Of a DNA stretch of 64,000 bases, positions 10,235 to 22,701 are shown in pieces. Each line of letters begins with the position of its first letter. Position 1 is the stretch's first letter. Location of the stretch: the NCBI GenBank assembly GCA_020809705.1, contig CP085825.1, forward strand, positions 6,510,001 through 6,574,000, in the 5' to 3' direction. Position numbers and translations under genes: made by a program. Under the pieces are notes generated by a model, which was not told where the DNA came from, ran no database searches, and saw only the letters and a program-made list of their open reading frames with translations. The stretch comes from Calonectria ilicicola. Taxonomy: Eukaryota; Ascomycota; Sordariomycetes; Hypocreales; Nectriaceae.

Positions 10235-12372
10235 GATGAAATATGCCGTAGGATCTGCGCTTCCGGAAAAGCAATCAATTCGGGAGCTCAAAAATGGTGC
10301 TGATAGACCGAGTCGCCCCCTTTGTAAAACAGGAGTGAATTGGCGTTGATTGGGTCAATCCTGGCGTTTTCGTCTTCCAGGGGAAGTGAGACGACTTGTG
10401 GCACGACAGGATTAAACGAAAGCGCCAATTGAGGCATACGATTTGCCAGGCCGCAAAGAGTAAAGTTGCCGCAAAAGTACTGGGTCAGGCGACAATGGTA
10501 ATGTTCATGGCCGTCGTGAAAATATTGCAGATGCAAATCTCCAGTGGTTTTTTTTCGCCAGTCGTCACCGGGGACAAGGGCAAGGTTGTAGTTCAGCAAC
10601 TCACGATGGTCAAGCGGAAAAGGTAGCGGCCTGAGGCACAAGGATTGTTCACGCGGGACAAGAATGGGGAACGCGACGATGGGGGAGCCCAGACTGGGGG
10701 GCGAGGAGAATGATGGGGTATGTCGTGGGCACTCAAAGAGGGAAATTTCCCCCGAAGACGGCGCAACGACCTGGCACAGGGGCCAATCAGGGGCGCGTCA
10801 ATTGCCAGAAGCAAAGGGGCATCATGACTCAGCACGGGCTTTGTTGCGTTGCCAGCGCCCCCGCAAACGCCATCGAACGGGGCGACTTTCTGCTGCGGCG
10901 GGGAGACTTGCTCTTGGCAGGGAAGAGGGAGGATGTAACTGCGGGGTAGGGGCCAATCGCCTCGAGGTAAAGAGGGTGTCCAACCGGGTCACTAAATTTT
11001 TTCCGTACTTGCTTGTCTGGGGTGGGAAACAGGAGGCTCCTTGGCCTATAGTCCAAAGGGGACTGGACTGGACACGCCCGCTTTTTTTCCTTCTTTGCAG
11101 GTGAAGAAATGCCAGCCATCACATGGCAGCTGTCGGGGGGTTGGCAGTTGCAGCAAAGACCATTGGTTCTCTGGCCAGGGTTTGGGGGATATGTCGGTGT
11201 TGGCCACGATGCAGCCATCGGTGATTCGGGAGTGCCGCCAGAGATTCCGTTGGGGGGATGGAATTTGGGGGGACACGGCGTAGCATTTCCCGGGCATGGC
11301 TGACATACTACCCATCAGATATTCGCCAGTTGATAAGGCCCATGTCAGATGCATTTCAGATGCCAGATCCGGCAGATGCTTGATTCAACCAAAATTATTG
11401 ACGTGTCTCCAATCTCAGACGGGCTGTCACTGCCCATTGCAGAAGGAATAAAAAAAACCTGGGGTAAACGATGGGTGTGTGCCTGTCCCATCCATTCCCC
11501 CAGACCATCCCCAGGTCCCCCAGATGCATCATGGCCCGCCAGCGCTAGCGGGAGGCAGAGTAAAAGTCTCGTGTGCGTTTTCCCCAGAATCTCCGTCTGA
11601 AACTGGGGGAGGGAATCTGCGAAGAATATTTCCCATCTTGGAAAGTTTGCCTCTTCTGGCTGTGTTTCCCCGGGGGGTAGGAGGCTAGCGACCTAGGCCC
11701 ATGCATGGCATCCCCCTTCAGCGCAGCCCGAGCCTGAATTACGTGCTAAGAGGTGGTCACGGGATTCGTTGCTAAAATGGGTCTGATGCTCGGCTGCGAG
11801 GTCAACCTACATAATTTCATGCTCATGACAAGTACATACAGATGAAAATGGGTCAGATCCTCCTCGCATATCTGCACAATCGCAGTCACAATCACAATCC
11901 ATGCACCGTGCACCATCAATGCGCTGTACACTCTCTCACTGCCTCGGCCCCCGACGCCCGAAATTATCGAATTGATTGATTTATTGATTCATTGATTGCA
12001 GTACACTCACTTACTACTGAGCGTAGGTTCAGCCGATAGTGACAATGCCCCTCCCCCACTGTAGGTGAAACTGCCGCGGGGCAATCGACAAGGCAACAAC
12101 AGGCTGTCCTCCCCAATATCGGGCGTACGGGGGCAGGCTGCGGCCTTTGTCGAGGCTGCAGCCAAGCCTCAACACCAAAAATTTGTCCAACTGCATCATC
12201 TCCAAGTATTGTTATTTGCCGTGGTCGCATCCCACATCGCGCACGGCATCCGCTCCCTTTTTTGTGTTCACTTGCTTCTTGCCAACCGCTCAATCGATAC
12301 CCCTCCAGTTCACTTGCTGCAACGCAACACAACACACACACACAGAGCAAAGAAAAAGTAAAGCCTCCCATC
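10235..12372. other. Divergent intergenic region
   Basis: A 2.1-kb shared upstream region between the minus-strand transcription factor and the plus-strand phosphatase. It is GC-rich, with many C and G runs, and frames of up to about 190 codons occur on both strands without domains. A CA-rich leader (12326-12346) precedes the phosphatase ATG. The region probably holds both promoters and long 5' leaders. Confidence 0.55.
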
Positions 12373-13125
12373 ATGCCAAAGAAACTCTCCAAGAACTCGT
12401 TCCCGACGAGTTCCTCCACCCTCTCCTCGCTCTCCTCCATAACCTCGTCGTCCACGGCCACCAACTCGTCCACCCTCTCCATCCTCCCCGCCTCCCTCAC
12501 CGACACGACCCTGCCCCTCCCCAAACTCATCGTCTTCGACCTCGACTACACCCTCTGGCCCTTCTGGGTCGACACCCACGTCACGCCGCCGCTCAAGCCC
12601 AACGCCGCCCACTCGGCCGCCACCGACCGCTACGGCGAGGACTACTCCTTCTACGTCGACGTCCCCGAGATCCTCTACGCCCTACCCCGCGCCGGCATCC
12701 GCATCGGCGTGGCCTCGCGGACCAGCGCCCCGAGCCTCGCGCGCGACCTGCTCAAGATGCTGCACATCCCGCCGCCCCCTCCCTCGGACGACAACCCCGG
12801 CGGCAAACCCGAGAAGACGAAGCGGGCCGCCGACGTGTTTGACGGCGGCATCGAGGCCTACCCGGGCAGCAAGAAGAAGCACTTTGAGACGCTGCAGCGG
12901 CGCACGGGCGTCCGCTACGAGGACATGCTATTCTTCGACGACGAGGCGCGCAACCGCGACACCGAGCAGCTAGGCGTCACCATGTGGCTCGTCCGAGACG
13001 GTGTCTCCTGGAGCGAGATTGAAAAGGGCGTCCTCGAGTGGCGCCGAAGACGAGGCTATGTCCAGACTCCAGCTCTCAACGCGCAAGGGATTCCCATCCC
13101 ACCGCCGATCCCGGAACTACCTTGA
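12373..13125 (+). CDS. mdp1: Magnesium-dependent phosphatase-1 family (HAD superfamily)
   Basis: A single exon of 250 residues; the ATG at 12373 follows a CA-rich leader. Residues 11-50 are Ser/Thr-rich and probably disordered. The HAD nucleophile motif follows: VFDLDYTLWPFWVDTH with Asp56 and Asp58, then motif II (GVASRTSAP, about 118-126) and the acidic motif FFDDEARN near 197. DYTLWPFWVDTH is diagnostic of MDP-1/acid phosphatase (Pfam Acid_PPase), linked to dephosphorylation of protein phosphotyrosine or glycated and sugar phosphates. A Pro-rich insert (IPPPPPSDD) and basic patch lie between motifs II and III. Codon use is strongly C- and G-ending, so alternative frames look open, but only this frame has motifs. 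Probably cytosolic. Confidence 0.92.
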   Translation: MPKKLSKNSFPTSSSTLSSLSSITSSSTATNSSTLSILPASLTDTTLPLPKLIVFDLDYTLWPFWVDTHVTPPLKPNAAHSAATDRYGEDYSFYVDVPEILYALPRAGIRIGVASRTSAPSLARDLLKMLHIPPPPPSDDNPGGKPEKTKRAADVFDGGIEAYPGSKKKHFETLQRRTGVRYEDMLFFDDEARNRDTEQLGVTMWLVRDGVSWSEIEKGVLEWRRRRGYVQTPALNAQGIPIPPPIPELP

Positions 13126-13676
13126 ATGACTTTCTTTTTATTTATTTAAAGCTGCTAGTTACGATTTCACATTCGGTTCCTATTTATGCCTGGGGTGCTT
13201 TTTTTTTTTCTTTTGGCTCCAGTTACGGTTTGCGATAGATGGCGATAATCACGGATCGGATAAAGAAGCAAATAGACACGCGACAGAAAGAGAGATGGGA
13301 TCAAAGAGAGAGAGAGAGAGAGAGTCATTATATATTCCCAGAGCTGAGGTGGGTTGGTAAGCGTGTGCTCCTATCTCATCAGTAATATGCCAAATACGTT
13401 CTATGATAGAATTATTGAATCAGAAGTTTGAGAATATACCCCCGAGCTATGTTGCGCCAGCAGTCTGCCCTTGTCGTATGCTTCAAGCCAAAATTTAAAC
13501 AAATCCAACAAGCTCGTCGTCTCTCTTGCCCTCGGATGCGTGTCCCAATCACCATCCCAGTTCGCCCCGTCTTAGAAAAAGCTGAGTTGAGCAACCTGCC
13601 AAGGTGCTCGGGTATGTGTTGTGTTTTTTATGTCCGTCAATTCTATGCAAAATCATTTCTTTGTTATTACACTTAT
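13126..13676. other. Convergent intergenic region
   Basis: The 3' flanks of the phosphatase and the SEC14-type gene. It contains an (AG)10 run at 13305-13324 and a T-run near 13200. I see no gene. Confidence 0.6.
13305..13324. repeat. (AG)n microsatellite
   Basis: Uninterrupted AG dinucleotide run of ten units in the gap between convergent genes. Confidence 0.95.
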
Positions 13677-15262
13677 TCATGCCGCAGCCTGGGCTTGGGC
13701 TGGAGGGGGAGACAGAGGTGTGGTGTGCTCGTCAACTCCCTTGCCCTTGTCGCTAATGTTGAGCTTCTCATCGGCCTCATCGCTCAGGAGGGTGTCGTCA
13801 GTCTGGACGCCATCGTCCTTAGAATCGCTCTCAGACGTCTGAGTTCCCTCGCTCACGTCCTGGGTCTGCGTTTCTGTGGTGGCAGTCACCTCCTTCTCCT
13901 TCTCCTCGCCCTTGAGGACAATGTTCTGGAAGGTCTTGGGAATGGTGCAGATCCTCTCGTTGAGGGGCTTGCCGCCCTTGGATCCCCGGGCAACGCAAGC
14001 CAGGCGCTTGCCGTCGTCGATCTCCTCCCACAGCAGGGGACCGCTGGGAAAGCCCTTGTGGCCGTTTTCCCACTCGACGACGCCCTCCCATGAGGGGTCG
14101 GGGATGCTGAGCTGGCCGAAAGCAAAGTCGAGCTCGCCGCCGTACTTTTTAGGAATGTTTTGGATATCGATGAAGCTCTCCAGCGTCGACTTGACCTCGT
14201 GAGGACCGAGGATGAAGATCTTGGAGACGGTAATGGGATCGAACCAGCGCTTGACCCAACCCCAGACGGTGCTGAAGAAGGAGGGGGCGCCGATGACGAA
14301 GATGCGGTCCAGCGTCTCTGGGTAATGAGCGGTGGCCAGCTGCGAGGCGGACTGCATATGGGTCTTGAGGTTCCAGAACTGCTTGAGGCCGACGCCCGAG
14401 ATGTCGACAATGTTTGTGCTCATGGTGATGGGCACCTCGGGGAACTCGCGGTCCTTGAGCTGGGTGCAGAAGGGCATGTTGAAGCGGGTGAGGTTCTCAT
14501 ATAGGGCAAACAGCCGGAGCAGGCCCGAGGGCGTCTTGCCGTCCGACTTGGCCTTGGAGAAGGTGGTGGAGGCGCCGACCTTTTCATACTCGCTCACAGT
14601 CTTGTTGTCGAGGGTATGCACCTCAAAGACATAGAGGGGGATTCCGCGGCGATCACGACGGCCGGTCCATTGGGGATACTGGAGGAGAAAGAAGTTGTCA
14701 GCAACTACGTCATATCATAGGACAGCTCTTTTGGTCCCCGTGCCGAGGGAGGGAGAGTGCTGAGGTTATGTGAGACAGGGGACGCAAGACGTACCAGGCG
14801 ACGGCTCTGCTCGTAGGCGTCGAGCTCAATGGTGTCGTACAAGACATTGATGTCGTTGGCTACACGCCATTCTTCGGTGTCTTTGAACTGCTGCAGAGCG
14901 TCCTCGGGGATCCATCTTCGGGCGCGCAGGTACCGGCTGTTGTGATTGGGGGATCTCGTTAGCAATCTATCGTCCCACGTCTTTGTTTGGGCCGCTTATC
15001 ATTCAATAGGCGGGCAGGCCTTTGATCCAGTTTTTTCAACATACCAGAGCAGCGCATCGTCATGGGACGCGGGGGGACCTCGCTTGTAGAGGCCCTTTTC
15101 CTCGATAATCTGCTTGAAGCGCACCAGAGCAGCCTCTTCGTGCTCGCTCAGGTAGCCCAGGTGGCCGTGAGGGTAGCCAACCTCGCTGAGGGTCGAGACC
15201 GACGACTTGACGCGGGCAGTGGCGGCGGCCGTGGTGGAGTGGGCGTCGTTATCGGCCGTCAT
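13677..15262 (-). CDS. SEC14-like CRAL-TRIO lipid-transfer protein
   Basis: Three exons: 15262-15045, 14936-14795 and 14678-13677, giving 453 residues; intron phases 2 and 0 join cleanly. Order: Thr/Ala-rich N-terminus; CRAL-TRIO N-terminal helices including DDALLCRYLRARRWIPEDAL (about residues 67-87, split by intron 1); the lipid-binding lobe from YPQWTGRRDRRGIPLYVFEV (about 121) through KDREFPEV, ATAHYPETLDRIFVIGAPSF and KIFILGPHEVKSTLESFI, ending with YGGELDF. The C-terminal roughly 80 residues are Glu/Thr/Ser-rich, likely disordered, and may be phosphorylated. Family members exchange phosphatidylinositol and phosphatidylcholine or other lipids between membranes. Length and layout match the filamentous-fungal group larger than yeast Sec14 (304 aa). 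The ATG at 15262 is preferred because translation upstream is Pro/Arg-rich with no homology. Confidence 0.9.
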
Positions 15263-17012
15263 GTCGCAATCGGGGGGGAGGACTGAGAAATGCTGGACAG
15301 AGATGCTGGGCAGGCAGGAGACAGGTTCAGCGCAGCAGCGTGTGCGAGGTCGGAGAAGGACAGAGGCCGGATGGGGGTTCTTGGGGGAGCGTCCGGGGGG
15401 GACGAGAAGAAGAGACTGGCAAATAGACGGAAGCGCCGGAGAGAAGGTGTGATGCGACGGCAACCGGAGCTTCATAAAAAACCGACAGAGTCATCATCCT
15501 CACAGGGCGATTTCGGGTCCCATGGATCCCATGGAGCCAGCCGGAGCGTGCGGGAGCCTAGCGGACGGGTTGGGCGGAGCGGGGCGGCTTGCACCTAGAC
15601 TGCAGCGGGCTAGAGGGCCTAGGGGTGCCCTGGCATGACGTCTTGTTTGGCGCCCAAGGCCTGCCAGAGTCGTTGTTTTTTATTCCCGCCACAGTCAAGC
15701 TTCCCTCCCGTTGAGGCGAGTCAAGGCCGGTTCAGCGACGCCCAAAGCGCCCCCTTGTGGCCGCCCCAGCATCCGCACCGGACTAGGGCTGATAAATCAT
15801 CGGGGTTGTTGAAAGTGATCCGTCATGTCCGCGCGCACCCGCGCGCGTCCCGGACCAGCAAAGATTCCGTAATTAATTAAAACTTTTTTTTTTTCTTTCT
15901 CGTTCTTTCTTCCGATAGAGTTTCCGCCAGCAGAGCTGGTCCGATACGAAACATTAATCCGGGGTAAATGTCGTCAAGTGCCGACGGGAATAACAGTGTG
16001 ACCAGGGTTAAGCACACATCCAAGAAACGTTCTAGTGGATCGGACCTGTGAAAAAGCTTGTATTGGAGAGGGGAATGATGAAATCGACACAGTGTGTGTG
16101 TGCGTGTCTGTGCCTGACATCACCATTTTGGCAGATCCGCCCGCAGCAGCCCTGCCAGGCGAGAAATAAAGTATATCCCAGAGTCGATGAAATAATGCAG
16201 CAGATCATCCCAACTCTATCTTGAAATGTTGTTCTTTTAAGGTTTAGCAATGGTTGTGAGGGCACTGTTGCCGCTGTTGTTTACATGCGACAACTGTTCG
16301 TCCGCCCACTTCTACTCATGAGATGCCTGCCTGCCAGTCTTTACGCGTAAACACCAAATTAGACACTTATTAGGAAATAAGAAAGTTCAGGTGAAATTTG
16401 CAGAGCAGTGAAACCCTGTTGTCTCGTTCCAAAATATGAAAGAATCGCAATACGAGGAAATTGTTCATCCAGTGTGTCCACATACTCTTTAGAGAATCGC
16501 CAATTCGTCGGATGATGAAATCGAACATCTTTACAAGTCTGGGTTTGGATGGTCAATGCCAACCAGGACCGCTTCATTCAAGCCCCTAATCTCAAAATCC
16601 AATCTCGAAACGATATCCATTCAAATAAATCCCTGCAGTATTCCTACAATAGCTAATTTTGACAAACCCGTACATATCACACATAAATCAGCTTCACCAC
16701 CAGCATACCAAGCCAACCGGAACGTAAAAATATTTGTGTGCACCGACTTTGCGTCGTGTTGCTTCATCGCCTTTGTACATACTACTATGTATACTCTATA
16801 TGTCTCAGTATGTCGTCCCCGCCTCTCCAAGTCCAATTACAAAGTTGCTATGTGATTTTTGGTCTAATCCTGTCCCTGGTATCGTGGGCAAAACGCGCAC
16901 AACCCTTATGTACCCTTTGCTTGCTCAGCCGCTGAAGAAAAAACGCACCCGCTCCAAGCTCCTGTACTCCTTCAACTCATCCAACTCCGTTTCTGACTCG
17001 TCTTTTTTGTTT
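15263..17012. other. Intergenic stretch
   Basis: 1.75 kb between the SEC14-type promoter and the 3' end of the HET gene. The left part is GC-rich promoter-like sequence and the right part is AT-richer. No frame longer than about 150 codons and no domain. Confidence 0.55.
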
Positions 17013-19529
17013 TTATTCAATGACAAGATCCTGTCCCAGTCGTCGCAGGGGCAGGTCTTCAACCATCTTCTCTACACGCCCATACCGTCGCACAACTTCT
17101 TTCGGCTCGTCGTGGAAGCTCATGCGCATACGGCCCACGCGCTCCCAGACAACACGGTCGTCACGGACTGTTCGCTCCACAACCAATAGCATAATCAAGC
17201 CCTCTTCGACAAACCACAGCACCGTCATCTGCTCGCCCTTTGCGTGGCGCTCAATGTATTCACGAATGCCACCTGAGCCGCGACTCAGCCGCACATCAAC
17301 GCTAACCTTGTTGAAGATCCAGCCTCCAGGATGAGTTCGTGCCTTGACACGGTCCAATACAAAGGGGTTGGGAACGTGGATGCCATACGGCTGGATCGAG
17401 AGGTGAGGAGGTCGTGGAGACATGCCAGATCGGATATCGGCTGCGCCAAAGTCGTACGCAACGCTTCCGTCCTTGTTGATGAGAACAATATCGGGAGAAT
17501 ATGTCCATCGCATAGACCCGCCATCGTTTCTCGTAAACTGGGTGGCTGTCACATAGTGGTGGAGGTTGTTTTTCCTTTCTGGCTTCTTGCCATCTGGGTC
17601 CGCAATGACGATCGACGAGAACAAATCCACAGCACCCTTCCAGCCTACCCAAGTCCAGCTGGGCATGTGTGGTCGTCGTCGTGCAACAATGCCGTCTTTG
17701 TGATGCCAAAAGCACGTTGATAGCGCAAAAAGATCCCGCGTTCGAGGCGCACCAGTTCGCTCATCCATCAGTGGCGTCCAAACGGGGATTCCTAGCAAGT
17801 TGACAACCTTGGTTCGGCCAATGCTAGTTTCGAGGCGACGAGAAATACCTAGGAAGGCGTTGAGAGAATCTTCGTCATACGTCAAATCTCGTCGTGTGTA
17901 GTTGATAATATGTTGATCCGCTTCTCGGAAAATACTTAGAGTGCTGGGGTCCTCAGTTTTGCTTGGGAGCTTCTTCCATCGCTCCCAGCTGCCGTCGATA
18001 AAAGATACGCCGTTAAAAAGACCAGGTCGCATGAAATCACACATTCGCTGCTCCTCCATATCGTGGTAGAGCTCCAAGGGAAGGACGAGTGACTCGGGGC
18101 AACACATGCCCTCGCACTCCCAATACATCTGCTGGTCTGTGAAAATAAGTCGTCTTCGCGCCAAAAGACCCTCCTGGTAGGTCCAACCACGGGTGTACCA
18201 TGCCGAGTTCTTGATTGCCAATCTGGGATCTTGGAGACTTGATACCAATGTGATATCCGAGTTGACAAACTCGTACTTTGGTTGGACGGGTCGAGTAGTC
18301 ATTCCGACACCCGGCAAGCCCGAGTTGGCATCCTTACCGCAGGCGGCAATGATGGCAAATATGGCACCTTCAAAGATTTCATCCATGCGAGCAATCTGGT
18401 GTAGTCTGTCGGCGGGCTGCAGGTGATCCATGCACAGTCGGTCCACCCACAAATACCTCACTCCCATGTCTTTGGTAGCAATGACGGCATCCGAGATAAC
18501 CTTGGGCCAACTCGTCTCCGGGCCCGATGGTTGCCTCCCCCACACGTAGCTCAGCGCCACGTAACGCTCTTGGATGGACGCGTCAACGATTCTAGGGGGC
18601 GTCTTTGAGCAGTCCAGAAGACGGAATCCGGGGAGCTCTCGCAACACAGGTTTCCTTCCGCATCGCCCTTGGTGGTAAAATTCGCAGAAGCGCAACCAAT
18701 CCTGACCGAGAGACATGTCGATGGCTTCTTGAAGTTCACGACCCCAGATTCCACGCTTCAACCAGTCACCATCACCTGAGAGGGATGGACCTCGAGAATG
18801 ACCTCCTCCACGGGCGCTAATTGCACTCACAGCACTCAATAAATCGTTTCGGGGCTCTGGCATGGTTCTGTATAGCATTCCAGCGCCACGGAACCAGTCA
18901 GCATCGACATCCCAGCTGAGGGCGCCATCGCCACTCTTCTTTGGGACAACACCCAAGTATGCAGGGCTATATCCTTTGCCCTTGCCCTTGGAGGGGTGCT
19001 CTTGGTCAAACAAGGTGTTTGCATCGACCAAGTAATTGGTGTCTCGACTTGAGAAACCCGAGAGGTAGAGGTCGCCGTCACCGTCGCTAGGAATGTGGAC
19101 TGAGTGAAATAGCTTGCAGAGCGGGCACTTGGTCGACCAGCGGTTTTCCTCCAGCTGCTGCAAGCGGCCCAGCGAGTGCTCCTTGCTATCAATCTCAGCG
19201 CCCCTCGGGTTCAGGGGCCTGAGAAAGGTGGTGTCCATCTCATCAAAGATGGAGTCAATGTCGGCAGCCCAAACGGCGCATGCTCGACACAGGTTAGGGT
19301 CCTGGGGCATGCCTCCAGACCGATCCGAGTGTGCAGACGGACTGCGGCTCTTGCGCCAGCTGAGACCCCGGATCAGCGACCCTCTACGGGGCTGGCGCTC
19401 GTCATCATCATCCGGAGGCTCTACGGAGAGATGCTGCATGAGGTTCTTGATGGGGTTCCGCGACCGACGCCGCTCGAGGACGGGCCTCTCGGCGAGGGTG
19501 GGTGTTCCTGGGTCCAAGGTGTCCGGCAT
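17013..19529 (-). CDS. HET-domain (heterokaryon incompatibility) protein
   Basis: One intronless frame of 838 residues. The N-terminal 80 residues are basic and Ser-rich. A Cys pair region (CRACAVW about 83 and CPLCKLF about 132) could bind metal. The HET domain begins near residue 321 with YVALSYVWG and continues with YLWVDRLCMDH, MDEIFEGAIFAIIAACG, GLPGV, WYTRGWTYQEGLLARRRLIF and the WEC box, the conserved order in this family. The long C-terminal part has the frequent RPHMPSWTWVGWKG motif. HET proteins of Neurospora and Podospora trigger cell death after fusion of unlike hyphae; most paralogs have no assigned partner. No NACHT, WD or patatin domain is fused. The protein appears full length and unbroken. 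Confidence 0.93.
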   Translation of the reverse strand: MPDTLDPGTPTLAERPVLERRRSRNPIKNLMQHLSVEPPDDDDERQPRRGSLIRGLSWRKSRSPSAHSDRSGGMPQDPNLCRACAVWAADIDSIFDEMDTTFLRPLNPRGAEIDSKEHSLGRLQQLEENRWSTKCPLCKLFHSVHIPSDGDGDLYLSGFSSRDTNYLVDANTLFDQEHPSKGKGKGYSPAYLGVVPKKSGDGALSWDVDADWFRGAGMLYRTMPEPRNDLLSAVSAISARGGGHSRGPSLSGDGDWLKRGIWGRELQEAIDMSLGQDWLRFCEFYHQGRCGRKPVLRELPGFRLLDCSKTPPRIVDASIQERYVALSYVWGRQPSGPETSWPKVISDAVIATKDMGVRYLWVDRLCMDHLQPADRLHQIARMDEIFEGAIFAIIAACGKDANSGLPGVGMTTRPVQPKYEFVNSDITLVSSLQDPRLAIKNSAWYTRGWTYQEGLLARRRLIFTDQQMYWECEGMCCPESLVLPLELYHDMEEQRMCDFMRPGLFNGVSFIDGSWERWKKLPSKTEDPSTLSIFREADQHIINYTRRDLTYDEDSLNAFLGISRRLETSIGRTKVVNLLGIPVWTPLMDERTGAPRTRDLFALSTCFWHHKDGIVARRRPHMPSWTWVGWKGAVDLFSSIVIADPDGKKPERKNNLHHYVTATQFTRNDGGSMRWTYSPDIVLINKDGSVAYDFGAADIRSGMSPRPPHLSIQPYGIHVPNPFVLDRVKARTHPGGWIFNKVSVDVRLSRGSGGIREYIERHAKGEQMTVLWFVEEGLIMLLVVERTVRDDRVVWERVGRMRMSFHDEPKEVVRRYGRVEKMVEDLPLRRLGQDLVIE

Positions 19530-22500
19530 GTTGGATCATGAGAAGTGTGCGCAGCTCGACATGTGGTTTTCGAGGAGAGGGGAAGTCAGAGAGACGCCGT
19601 GCAACCTCCGTGATTCTCGGGGGGTGAACCGGCGGTGGCTCGCTGCCGTATCGGCTGCTCCTATCCGGTCTCCACTCTTGGCGCCTGGAATTAATGGACG
19701 ATGCAGCCCCCAACCAGCGGCTACTAGAGGAGGATCCTGCTCCACAAGACAGGGGTTGTGAATCAGTGCGTTTCGAACGATCAACACGAAGAAGCAAAGA
19801 AAGAAAAAAAAAAATCAGATCAGGCCAGACAGGTCGTGCTCGAGTTTCGATTTTTCGTTCAGACAAACCGAGAGGAGTGACAGATGAAGATGTTTATAGG
19901 AGGCGATTCCGGGATCACGGTGCCGAGACTATCGATGGCGCCGCCACTGTCAAGCGAAGGTAGAACGAGACAAACGAAATGAAGCAGGCTCTCCGGGAAA
20001 CACGGCTGGCAAAGCTCGGGCGGGCCCCCCAGGCATTTATTTATGTGTGAAGAGGGGGGGGAACGGAGCAAGTGGCGCGTTTTGGTGGTGAGGTGGGAAA
20101 AAGTGCACACGCCGGGGACAGTGAGTGGCCTATTCGTGGCAAATGCAAAAATGCGCGGATATGTGTGATATGCGAGCGTGCAACGGCAACGGCGAGACAG
20201 CCTGTTCATATGTGCGCAAAAGGCGTCTCTCTGCCCCGGCCGGCGAGTATTTTTAGATCAAGAGATGAGGCCAGGCCAGCAGCAGATGGGGCCCCGATGG
20301 AAGTGTGCCGGAATTAAGATGAATCGACACCAAGAACCAAGAAGGCAGCGCTTGAGAAATTGAAGAAATAGGAGACCCAGTAATTGGCTGGCTGTGGCGA
20401 TCCCCGGGGGCCCTGGGGGGGGAGGGGAGGGGAGGATCCCTTGGGGTATTCGGGTCTTGGGGTCTTGGTCTTGGTCTTGGGGCCCAAGTGCTCACGAACA
20501 AACCGTCCTGTTTGCGGTCCAAGGTAGCCGCCCAGCCCACTACAAATTTCAACACTAGGCACTCAATCCTTGCTTGCGTTGGGTTGGGCGGTTCGCCTGG
20601 GACAAAGGAAGAGGCTTGTGACCAGACACAGCCCCGGCCCTGAAATGACCCAACAGGTTTTGGGAGGAGGGGAAAGGGGCGTAATGACAGCGCACCCGCG
20701 AGCCACCCGTTTGTGGGATTGCCTGTCGAATGAGTATCAAACTCTTGGCATGCCCCTTCAAATGAGGGAAAATAATAAAATAATTAAAATAAATTAATAG
20801 AAAATAAAAAAGTAAAATAAACAAAAGCAGACTTTCTCAGCCAGAATGCGCCTCTCTCTACAAATCACGCGAACAGTCATGTGTCTCTATTCCTTTTTCT
20901 AGTAACCAAATGACGTATTTCGCCGCAACCTGCGACTTGGGCACGGGTGCCGCATTCCAAACTCACTGCACAGCGCTGCGTTGCGTTGCGGTGCCGTGCC
21001 GGTGCCGTGACCTCTCGCAACCCCTCCTCCTCCGCCTCAACCCTGTGCCGTGCGGTCGCAGAAGTGCAGCGTGAATTAAATCATTCTCCCAAAAATACCA
21101 AAAAATTGATGCAGCCTGGTGCACATTGACGGAGCTATTCCTTTCCAAAGCGGCTGACGGCCGGCGCAGCCCTTCTCCGTGTGGTTTTTCAACGGCACTT
21201 GACGCTGCCGTTCATCCGTGCTCTGCAGCACCACCCCCGCAGTGAATCAGCAAACATCGACTCACTTGCTCGTTTGTGCGCCAATGACTCGGGGGGCTTG
21301 CCGTACACAGCCCGCAGGAAGCACAATCACACACGGCCGTGAAAGGGTTGCTGCGTGCTGTGTGCTTTTTTTTTTTATCGGAAATTTTTTTTTCAACGGT
21401 TCAAACGTCATCTTGACGCCAATTTCTCACCAACAGCATGGTTGGTTTGATTAATATCTCATGTTCCTACGTCAAAGCCAAGCCCTTTGGGCTAAAAGAT
21501 GAGATGAACAACATAAATATATCCTAAAAAGTCATCCGAAAACTGCAGCAGGCATCAACCACGCCCATTGCTAGATTAGATAGATCCACATGGTTTCTGG
21601 AACAGGGCCCGAACTGTGAGAAATGGTCCAGACCTAGAATGCCGCCGAAACGTGATGAAACTAAATGCTTGACTATGAAACCAAGTCAATTTCGCGCATC
21701 TGCCTACCCTATACCAACCATCCTAAAACTCAACCTGCACGGCGACTGGCCGACGGAACATGTCTACCACTACAAGACAAGACACTGCAGCTTGAATGAG
21801 GCTTGGTTAGTTTTCCGTCTGGTCAACGAAATAAAGCCAAGACGTGTCAGACTATCCAGACGCCTTTTCTTTTTTGCAACATGCATGTCACGCCCCGGAA
21901 AAAAAGGTCCTTGCATATTCACGACGACGTGTTCCGTCCGTTCATCTACACTTTCCAAACCCTCTCTCCTCCTCGCGCCTTGGCCTAACCTATACCGCCC
22001 AACCAAATACCCCACGCGCACCACGCAACTCTCCCCTCGTGGCGCACTAGGCCCTCTGGCAGCCAACTCTGATTCGTAACCCCTCACCCATGGTCTCGGG
22101 ACCATCAGCTGCCTATTGCCATGATCGCCTCACCTCGCCTTGTCCGCCTCGTCGCGACCCGTCAGCTGCTTTGGCCTCTTATATCACGGAGGGACGGCAG
22201 ACTAAGACCCTGCTAAACTCCGGCTGGTCGAATCGGCTGTAGCGGCAAGAGTTAATCGCCCACAATCTTGCCCGCCCTGTTCTAGATCTTGATCCCAAAG
22301 AGCCACACTCCGAAGCCGCTCCTAGCCCGCCCAGCCGCTAAGCTGCAAGCTTCGGGACCTGCTGATATGAACAAGGAGGGGGGGGAGCAAAGCTAAATCA
22401 CAGTCCCATGCGGTGGACGCAAGAGGAAAGAAGGAGAGGAGTAATGCTTCAGGCATGCAAGTGCAATTGAAAAAAATCTAGCGCTGTGCTACCTCGATGC

Positions 22501-22701
22501 CAGGCGGCTCAGTCGCTCGCCCACATGTCTTTATGCTACCACTTATAACCCATTCCCAACATATGAAAGCCCTGGTCTGACCAAGCCTGGTCGAGACCCC
22601 GCGGTGATGCCCTCTATTCCAAGAGACATATTCAGAAACCGTTGCGTCCCGAAGTGGTTATGAGAAGGTGTAAAGATGTTTGTTGGTAAAAGTTAAGACA
22701 T
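19530..22701. other. Long intergenic region
   Basis: 3.2 kb upstream of the HET gene and downstream of the metallothionein gene. It contains a GGTCTT tandem repeat at 20453-20481, A- and T-rich runs near 20.8 and 21.4 kb, and CpG-rich patches. Frames of 80-146 codons (for example 21639-22079 forward) have no domain and are low-complexity Arg/Pro-rich, so none is called. Confidence 0.5.
20453..20481. repeat. GGTCTT-type short tandem repeat
   Basis: About four imperfect copies of a GTCTTG hexamer next to a G-rich run. Confidence 0.8.

Noticed and set aside
12147..12842. 231-codon frame overlapping the phosphatase gene
   Set aside because: A different frame of the same GC-rich strand, with Arg/Pro/His-rich composition; only the other frame has HAD motifs.
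19114..19761. 215-codon frame antisense to the HET gene
   Set aside because: Shadow of the strongly coding opposite strand; no independent motif.
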